A stretch of 64,000 nucleotides of DNA from Oidiodendron maius Zn. Its lineage: Eukaryota; Ascomycota; Leotiomycetes; Myxotrichaceae. The notes under the pieces were generated by a model. That model had not been told where the DNA came from, ran no database searches, and saw only the letters and a list, made by a program, of their open reading frames with translations. Made by a program: the position numbers and the translations under genes. The stretch is taken from contig KN832894.1 of assembly GCA_000827325.1 (NCBI GenBank), positions 248,001-312,000 on the forward strand, given 5' to 3'. Below are positions 57,023 through 64,000 of the stretch, one piece after another (position 1 is the first letter of the stretch; every line of letters begins with the position of its first letter).

Positions 57023-57739
57023 TAAAGGTTTTCTAACAAATATCAGACTCTAGTATTATAAGTAATTATTAATAAAGCTATAAAGATTCTCTATTAATTA
57101 TAAATAAGAAGAGATAGCTAACCTTTAGAGGGTAGTGTTTAGTCTTATAAATATAGAGACTATTATCTACCGTTTCCTATATACTTATACTATACTCCTT
57201 AGAACTCCTATACTCTTATAGTTTACTACTACTCTAATACTAGGTTATGTAACTAGATAGTACCTTTATAGAGGTATAGACTATATTATAAAATACAACT
57301 GTCTGTCTGCTAGTACTGTTAGGCTCTATAGTTGCAGATAAGGCTTACTGTTCAAGTATAGAGCTAGAACTAATAGTTTAGATTTTAGTCTTTGTAGGGG
57401 GCTCTAATACCAAAGGGAGTTCTTGTCTGTTAATCCCGAACACAAATTTAAATCGATCATTTTATTATTTCTTATATTAAGCCAGCTGAATTATAGTTAA
57501 GTAGAGAATTTGCGTGTCGATACTAGGCAGTTTGTAGAACAGACAAAAAACTAGTTCAATACATCGTACGAAAGCTCGAGTCCCCTTGCAAACGGTCAAT
57601 GCTCGCGAATTTGACTTAAAATCATTCGTACAGCAAGGCTTTGGCAAGTCGGAAGTGACTTAATCGACCTGATTATACAATCCATGGCCACTCTATAGTA
57701 CCGCTGTTGCCTAGCCAGTATGTGGTTCTCACCTCCTCA

Positions 57740-57801
57740 ACACACAGAATTAACCATATGGGAATTCCCTACACACAGAATTAACCATATGTGAATTTCC
57801 T
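57740..57801 (+). repeat. Two tandem 31-bp direct repeats
   Basis: Copies at 57740-57770 and 57771-57801, each starting ACACACAGAATTAACC and differing at two bases (ATGGGAATTCC against ATGTGAATTTC). Confidence 0.75.
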
Positions 57802-58749
57802 ACATTCGGAATACTTAAGTTTGAGACTTTGAAATTCGAGAACACCTAAGATTACCCCTCACCTTGTCATAGAATGGGGATGCGGGCTGCAGCAGATAAT
57901 TCCTGAATATTGAGGAGTTCGTTCAGATAACCCGCTGATGTCCGTGGCTTGGGCTTCAAGGTACGCTTCTCTAGATGAGTTACAAATTTGAGGCGTGTAC
58001 GAGAGTGTCAACCCTTACGGCGGTCGGCCCTGGAGTGTGATAATCGAGGCTCTTCACCTCAGTTGCTAGCTCTGTCTGCTGCCCACTTGCTGCTATAAAA
58101 AGGGCCACTTGCTGTAGTATATTGGTCTGGTCTCAAGTTGCTCCAGCGGTCCATTATATTTGCTGGGGGTTGTCTATGACTATGAAAGTTTTGGGAGTTT
58201 GGAATGAATTCCTAATCGAATGAAATGAAATGAATCTCCACTATTCCCATCCAAGCCCAGACAAATTCATCTTCAATTCTTTCGAAGATTCGATTTTCTC
58301 GATTAAAAGCGGGGCCGCCTAGGTCTCGGACAACTTATGACCATATATGGTAAGCTGGCAGATATTAACGTGGGCATAATAATATGGGAAATGAAGATGG
58401 CTTAGGAGGTATAATACACACCGTTATTTTATATTATTCTCTGCAAACTGAATAATATTCGTTGTTAATATCTCCGTAAGCAACTTGCAAACCCTTCCCA
58501 TCAGGATTAAACCATGGTCTAATTCGGAACCAAGATGCGACGCTAACTGTTGGCAGCCAGCCGAGGTTACATTAGCGCACTTTACATCATCGAGGATTGT
58601 TCGATTTAAAAGAGACGCAGAATCGCAAGATACTTCCATTTCTATAAAGTGGATCAACGGAAATAGTGGAAGCACACAGTCCATTCCAGCCCAGAGCTTT
58701 GCAGTCGTCACAAACACGCTGGGGGGAAACAGAGAAAAGACTTGAGGAA

Positions 58750-60470
58750 ATGGTTGGACTTCCAAACAGGACAGGCCGCTGCACTATATGTAAGCGCATG
58801 AAGATCAAGGTAACAATGTAACAAACTGTTAGCAATTATTGGCCCTTTGTCTGACCTTCTCAAACAGTGTGATCTTTCACGTCCGGCTTGCTCAAGATGT
58901 AGACAGCTAGGCCGGAGATGCGAGTACCCTATTGTACAGCAGGGGCAGATTTTTATTAACCGGGATGTAACGAATCCCTTTGTCAAAGCACTCGATGTAT
59001 TCTCGAATGCGAGCAAAACGAAACTACGCGAGAAGTCGGTTCCAAAGCAAGCCGCAGTCTCCTACGCATGCCACTTTGAAACCCTGAAGCATTCCATTCC
59101 GAACTCTCCAGACCCAGATCCTGTATACATGGTGCAATTGTTGTCCAATTTTATGGGTGTATATCACCCAGAAGTGGCCCAAGACCCAATAAGAGCAGGC
59201 CAAACGCCTGCATCATGGGTCCACCTGTTACCTGACATAACCCTGACAGATTCTGCATACAACGCATCATTAGCAGCGCTATGCGTAGAGCAGCTTGGGA
59301 GCTGGTACCATGATCCCGTTCTAGTGAGAGACAGCTCTCGACTCTATGGCTCTGCACTAAGAGAGCTAAGGAAGACGATTGGCGGTCGGAAACTAGTAGC
59401 ACCAGATGCGACTCTGGCAAACGTCGTGCTTTTGTCGACCTATGAGGTTAGTCCTGTAGCCGCTAAGAACTGAATCTAACTTACCTCGTTGTAGCAGTTC
59501 TCCAGTTCAGCAGGGCAGGATTCCCGGTGGGCAAGCCACGTTCAGGGTGGCTCTCATCTTCTACAGCTTCTTGGACCAGGCGTCCATGAAACTCCTGTGG
59601 GCCGTCTGCTCTTCGCAAAATTACGAACCATGATCGTAAGGTAGCACTCTGGTGCTGTAAGAACAATCGACTGACGAGATCTAGATCTTTCATGCTTGCA
59701 GAACTCGCCAGACATCAATATTAATAGGTCTGCAGTGGCCGCACCGCGTAGATATTGGTGAAACCCATGGGCTGTACTGTCATCTCCAGGACCTAATGAC
59801 TCAATTACCCGCCATCATGGAGCTACTTGACAAAACAGCAGAGAGATCAGGCCTGGTGCAATTACTTCAATCTTGCTTAAGCCTGAACGAGCAACTGCTA
59901 GCTTGGAATGAGAAATTATCAGACCAAGTTCATGGCCAGCTATATTGGATTGTTCCATCAGTCGCACGTAGCCCGGCAGATGATCCGGTTCTCGGTCGCA
60001 TCTTCCCACTAGCATTCCAGTTTCCAAATTTGGGTATAGCGCAACTCCTTCTTATGTACTGGTCTATGCTTGTTCTGCTGTACCGCACTATTCAAGATAT
60101 CCAGAAGAGACTGAAGAAGCAACTGGCCAGCGACGCCTCAATTCAACAAAGCAGCGGACATCAAGACAGAGACAGGAGCGAACTATGCTCAGACCACAGC
60201 CATCCGTCAAACGAACAAATATCTCTTCTCGCAAACAATATCTCTCAATCGTTTGAATATTGCTATCACACCAAAAGTGGCACCCATGGACTTCAGTCAA
60301 CCATATTTCCTCGATGGGTTGCTCAAAGCTTTTATGAGTCGCAATCAGATAAAGGGCAAGAGCTAGCATGGTGCTCTGAACTAGGTAATATGACAGCTCC
60401 AGACTCGCAGTTTGATCTTTTTGTCATGAAACTCGGCGACAATGGCTCAGAAGGCTCTTGCAGAGATTGA
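58750..60470 (+). CDS. Zn2Cys6 transcription factor (second copy)
   Basis: Complete regulator in four exons (58750-58809, 58868-59446, 59495-59635, 59685-60470), total 1,566 nt and 521 residues in frame. The zinc cluster is split by the first intron: CTICKRMKIK then CDLSRPACSRCRQLGRRC, giving the standard six-Cys spacing. The start MVGLPNRTGR lies directly before the cluster, as is usual. The fungal TF region contains SLAALCVEQLGSWYHD and GSALRELRKTIGG. Near the C-terminus FPRWVAQSFYESQS and ELAWCSELGNMTAPDSQFD occur, a pattern shared by a group of fungal regulators. It is separated from the oxidative block by about 14 kb, so it may control other genes or be a leftover of another cluster. Confidence 0.85.
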
Positions 60471-60842
60471 GAAGAGGTTTATTATTCTTAATTTTTATTT
60501 TGTTTTTATTATTTTTTTAATTTTAAATTTTTTAGTGGTAGGCTCCGACCAAGTCCGAATGGAAGCTGGGAGAATCAATTTAGAACCCACAATAATAGTG
60601 ATCTTGCAGCTTGTCGGGCACTCATCATGTAAACGCAGGCAGTGTTGGCCCCAGTATTATAGTATCGAATATGCCAATATTGAAGGCTCGTCATCATAAT
60701 CCAGTGTGAAGAGGCGTGTACTCTATCATATCCAATTCATGAAGCCAATTTCATATAATTTCTGAGGATAGAGTCAAAATAAAACTTTATGAAGAAGGCT
60801 AGGAGATGCGCTATGTATATTTCGTTTCAGGGGGGCTGTTGT
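60471..60842. other. Convergent intergenic region
   Basis: About 370 bp with a T-rich stretch just after the regulator's stop. Nothing else seen. Confidence 0.5.
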
Positions 60843-61406
60843 CTATATTGTATCTTCAATCTTAAAGATATACTTAGTAGCGCTATTGACTCCTGCCTTA
60901 TAATTCTTAAGACCCTGCTCGACACCATTAAGGCCACCAGGGACAACTTCGTATGGATGACCCGTGAACCACCCTTCTTGCAAGCCCCTCGAGAAGAGTC
61001 GGGAAAATATAAATCCAAAATCTTTCCCCCCAGCAAACCCGGCCACACCCAGAAATCCAGGCGAAGAGACATCCATGTGAACGATACCAACCATTGTTTT
61101 AATCTTTGTGATGTAATCAGGAATCTCCTCAAAGTCCTTATCGGGAAGAAGCAAATTGATCTTGCTGCCCCTTGACAAAAACTCGGACAGATTTTGATAA
61201 GAGTTGTGTTCGCTCACAGCATCAAATGCGTATTTCACCTCGGGTTCGGTGATTCCAGCTTTCTCTAAAACACTTTTAATACCAGAAACAACAGCCTCAT
61301 CTCCACTCCGGTAATCGATGATTGTATCACCCTTGCTCCTCGTGATAAGCGTCTCCACGTAGGACAATATAGGTGGCCTGTCGACCAAAATACTGCCATT
61401 TACCAA
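60843..61406 (-). pseudogene. C-terminal fragment of an enoyl-reductase-like MDR gene
   Basis: Frame of 187 residues matching only the second half of a trans-enoyl-reductase / ToxD-like MDR protein (normally about 330-370 residues). It starts within the nucleotide-binding domain (KGDTIIDYRSGD), continues with YAFDAVSEHNSYQNL, FAGGKDFGFIF and GLQEGWFTGHPYEVV, and ends in the usual C-terminal pattern KYIFKIEDT. The N-terminal catalytic domain and the GxGxxG-type cofactor motif are missing. The ATG near 61406 opens into unrelated residues. It is therefore most likely a 5'-truncated pseudogene. Such reductases often partner PKS enzymes, so it may be debris of a lost cluster. Confidence 0.75.
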
Positions 61407-61681
61407 AAACCCTGAGATTATCTAATCGGTGAAGGCATGGACCTTGAGCTTTTTGAGGATATAAAACCTCTGGATCAGTCCATAGCAATTTACAACACCC
61501 CCCCCCCTTCCGGATTTCCCTTGACTTACTACCTCTCTGTAATAACTCCTAAGGAATCTCTATACAGCGTATATATTGCAAATTTTTCATCGAGAAATTG
61601 AATTAATAAACAGAACAGAATGTTCGCTGAAGTAAATTTTATTAATGATAAAAAAATTGGACGAAAGCCTTCCCAAGCATT

Positions 61682-64000
61682 TCAGCTTATAACAAAAACC
61701 TCCAATTCCACCTCTCCTCTCTCAATCCAACTCAATACTTCTCCCTGCATAAAACCATGAAGATATGCAGCACCAATAAGCTCATGCGTCATATCGTCCT
61801 TCTCTCGTATGATAACTGGGGTGTTACAGCCTAGAAATACACAGATTTTGTCGCCATCTTGAGCAAAATGAGAGGCAAGGCCTATGTAGTCTTTCGAAGT
61901 ACAGAATAATGCACAATTACGGGTTACTTGAACCATGCGATCTGAATAATCCCACGTGAAGCTGCTTACCGTTTTAGAGGCGAATGGGACTTCCGGTACA
62001 GGTGGGGGAATGGGAACGCGAGGTTTCATCGAAGTGTCCGATTTGGACTCTTTATCCGCGAAACCAACTTCACTCGTAGTTCCATTGATTTCACCGTTCA
62101 GGCCTCGATCTTTGGCAGAATATTGGTGTCTGATAGGCTGAGTGTGATTACCAGATTCTTCCAAGAGAGTCTCCTTGGATTCATTCCGTAGAGAATTTAA
62201 GCGCCTAGCCCACTCCTCTCTGCTGCTACTAGGATAGCACTCTTCAATGATAGTCGCCAGCTGGTGGATTGAGTCATCTGATTTCCAAGGTTGTATAGCC
62301 TCCCTATCTTTAATTTCACGTTCGAGGTGAAGAACTTCAAAGCGTCTTCCGAAGCTGGCTGGTGCGGGAAACTCACCCTCCCTTGTTGAATCTCCGATTA
62401 GAGTTCGCCAGTATGCCTCAATGAAGCTCTCTTTACGATTATACTCGACAAGGCTCCTTAAATTCGCTCTCTGGGAATAATTGAACCCGGACTTCCGAGG
62501 TATTTGGATGTAGCCCGCCATAGCTGGTTGCTTCCCATTACCCAGGTTAGTTTGCCTTCGTGAAAGCCCCATTAGTCTGTCAACCCAGTTATCCCAAGGA
62601 AATAATTCCAAATGAGTGGAATGGCAAAGTCCGTGTATTTTATCGATAATAACACCTCGAACTGCAAGGTGCGCCGGATTAGCCAAGAATCTAAAAGATG
62701 CCTTGGAGTTTCCAGCTGCACGATATGGCGTTCCGTCCCGTAAGAGTTGAATCCCATCATAAGGTTTGCTCCAGTCCGTCACCCACGAAGGTAAATTTAT
62801 GTCTGTATCTTGTAGCCGGGAGCCGAACACAGAAAGATCATTTCGGTTTTGGATCAAGTGTCGTGCTGTGTCAAGATATACTTGATATGTTGACTTGGCG
62901 TAATCTGTCTCGAAGCCTATTGTACAATGACTTGGAGCTAAACCGAGTAGCGCGTACACATGATCTCTTTTATCAGTGGCCTGGGAGCCTCGGGCTTCTT
63001 CGAGCAGATAGAGTAGATTCAAGTCTCCCCTCTTCTTACCATATCTGATACCATCCAATTTAGAGATGATGTAAAGGACATCCGCAGGAAATAACTGGGC
63101 CGGCATGAGAGGGTTATAAAAATTAAGGCCTTCTCTCTGCTCCTTCATCAGCTCTGCACCCTCGATAAAGGCATGCCATGGCCACTGGCTGTGTCCGCAC
63201 TGAACAACAACTTCTGATTTCGCTGAGGCTAATTCTTGAACAATCCAGACTCGTTGCCACCAAGGGCGTCGGCATATTTTTGCCATGGCCTCTAATGATT
63301 TCAGGGCTTTGTATACATCTTTAAGTGAAAATACTCTTCTTCTTTGTTGTCGTCTTAAACGAAATCTCCGTAGCGTCGGTATAAACTCCAGTGCGCGGTC
63401 AGAATAGTCCCCTGCAGGGCCTAGCCAGATAATGACGCGCCATGCCTCACGGTAGATCATGGTCATTTGTTTGACTTGATGGTTGCGTTCCTGGATATTT
63501 TCTTGGTTTAGGCATATAGCGTCTACCCAGAGAAATCGCACCACATCTTGACGGAGGTGCTGAAGAGCCTGATACAAATTGGCAGTTACAGGGAACTTGT
63601 AAGCATCAATCCATATGAAGTGATTCCTTTCTGGCGGACCCCAAGTATATGAAAGTGCTTCATATTGATGGGACCTTGGTTCGTCGAGAGAGGTGTGGAT
63701 TAAATAACAGCGGATATCTTCGTGGAAGGAGCCAGGCAAGAGAATGAGCAGGCGGAGGCTTAGCTTACTGATTTTGATATCGCGATACTGGTACGGATAT
63801 CCTATGATACTCTTTATTGCATTAAGTAAATCTCTGAGAATTCGTACCACTGTATGGCAGCCGATCCACACTTCCCGGAGAAGGGTGTATAGGAAGTACT
63901 TAAGGACCTGGATCGCGTGACGCTGTTGTAAGAGTGGTTCTATTCTAGATCCAATGTAGGCACCAAGAGATCGCGGAGGTTGTTCATAGATATGAACTCG
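61682..64000 (-). CDS. HET-domain (heterokaryon incompatibility) protein, 5' end off window
   Basis: Large single-exon frame, at least 770 residues visible, open to the window edge (the GTG at 63871 is not needed as start because the frame continues upstream). The HET domain reads YEALSYTWGPP, then NLYQALQHLR, LWVDAICLNQENIQERNHQV and MTMIYREAWRVIIWLGPA, all hallmark blocks. HET domains trigger cell death on fusion with an incompatible strain or act in immunity-like responses. Downstream are DKRDHVYALLGLA, typical of the family, and a variable C-terminus ending ELEVFVIS. No break in the visible part. The partner or trigger cannot be predicted. Confidence 0.9.
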   Translation of the reverse strand, partial: RVHIYEQPPRSLGAYIGSRIEPLLQQRHAIQVLKYFLYTLLREVWIGCHTVVRILRDLLNAIKSIIGYPYQYRDIKISKLSLRLLILLPGSFHEDIRCYLIHTSLDEPRSHQYEALSYTWGPPERNHFIWIDAYKFPVTANLYQALQHLRQDVVRFLWVDAICLNQENIQERNHQVKQMTMIYREAWRVIIWLGPAGDYSDRALEFIPTLRRFRLRRQQRRRVFSLKDVYKALKSLEAMAKICRRPWWQRVWIVQELASAKSEVVVQCGHSQWPWHAFIEGAELMKEQREGLNFYNPLMPAQLFPADVLYIISKLDGIRYGKKRGDLNLLYLLEEARGSQATDKRDHVYALLGLAPSHCTIGFETDYAKSTYQVYLDTARHLIQNRNDLSVFGSRLQDTDINLPSWVTDWSKPYDGIQLLRDGTPYRAAGNSKASFRFLANPAHLAVRGVIIDKIHGLCHSTHLELFPWDNWVDRLMGLSRRQTNLGNGKQPAMAGYIQIPRKSGFNYSQRANLRSLVEYNRKESFIEAYWRTLIGDSTREGEFPAPASFGRRFEVLHLEREIKDREAIQPWKSDDSIHQLATIIEECYPSSSREEWARRLNSLRNESKETLLEESGNHTQPIRHQYSAKDRGLNGEINGTTSEVGFADKESKSDTSMKPRVPIPPPVPEVPFASKTVSSFTWDYSDRMVQVTRNCALFCTSKDYIGLASHFAQDGDKICVFLGCNTPVIIREKDDMTHELIGAAYLHGFMQGEVLSWIERGEVELEVFVIS

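Larger units (their letters stand above)
56023..58749. other. AT-rich repeat-like region
   Basis: About 2.7 kb without genes. The core 56340-57480 is extremely rich in TA steps and has no long open frame, apart from a better-preserved LTR in its middle. A C-run lies near 56335. A pair of 31-bp direct repeats is near 57770. This look is what repeat-induced point mutation leaves in ascomycetes, but I could not compare with an unmutated copy. Confidence 0.5.

Noticed and set aside
57740-57801. CRISPR-like repeats
   Set aside because: Only two direct, adjacent copies with no spacers, in a fungal nuclear sequence.

Overview
This is nuclear DNA of a filamentous ascomycete (Pezizomycotina). The evidence is many short GT-AG introns (about 45-190 nt), Zn2Cys6 transcription factors, a HET-domain gene, fungal-type MFS pumps, an Erg28 homologue, and secreted GH79 and sedolisin-type genes. 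The species cannot be named from the window. Splice junctions given here were read by eye; several genes were checked for an intact total frame.

Left part, about 1-44.4 kb. After the 3' part of a carboxymuconolactone-decarboxylase-like gene comes a dense block of oxidative catabolic or tailoring genes. In order it holds a Baeyer-Villiger monooxygenase (BVMO), a SnoaL-like protein, an aldehyde dehydrogenase, a TRI12-type MFS pump, a zinc-less MDR oxidoreductase, an SDR, a P450, and a 3-ketosteroid dehydrogenase-like flavoprotein. It continues with a LigB-type extradiol dioxygenase, an isoflavone-reductase-like protein, an FAH-family hydrolase, a second BVMO, a Zn2Cys6 regulator, and a small tail-anchored cytochrome b5. 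It ends with an SDR, a second P450, another SDR, a DHA1 MFS pump, an epoxide-hydrolase-like alpha/beta hydrolase and an Erg28 homologue. No polyketide synthase, NRPS, terpene cyclase or prenyltransferase is visible. The set therefore looks like a pathway that modifies or degrades a ready-made substrate, or one arm of a larger cluster. Two BVMOs, a KSTD-like enzyme, a hydrolase and Erg28 make a steroid or triterpenoid substrate the most attractive guess; this is inference. A short motif, GCGGGGT, recurs in ten intergenic regions across the block and may be a shared regulatory site.

Middle, about 44.4-56 kb. This is a more heterogeneous region. It has an intact secreted GH79 glycosidase, a long gene-poor AT-rich stretch, and an intronless GC-rich GH27 alpha-galactosidase that looks bacterial (a strong horizontal-transfer candidate). 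These are followed by a decayed sedolisin (S53) peptidase gene and a small conserved-looking hypothetical gene.

Right part, about 56-64 kb. An AT-rich, repeat-like stretch contains a solo LTR with a 4-bp target duplication. Then come a second complete Zn2Cys6 regulator, a truncated enoyl-reductase-like MDR fragment, and a HET-domain gene whose 5' end runs off the window. The mix of transferred, decayed and repeat-derived DNA suggests a fast-changing accessory region next to the cluster.
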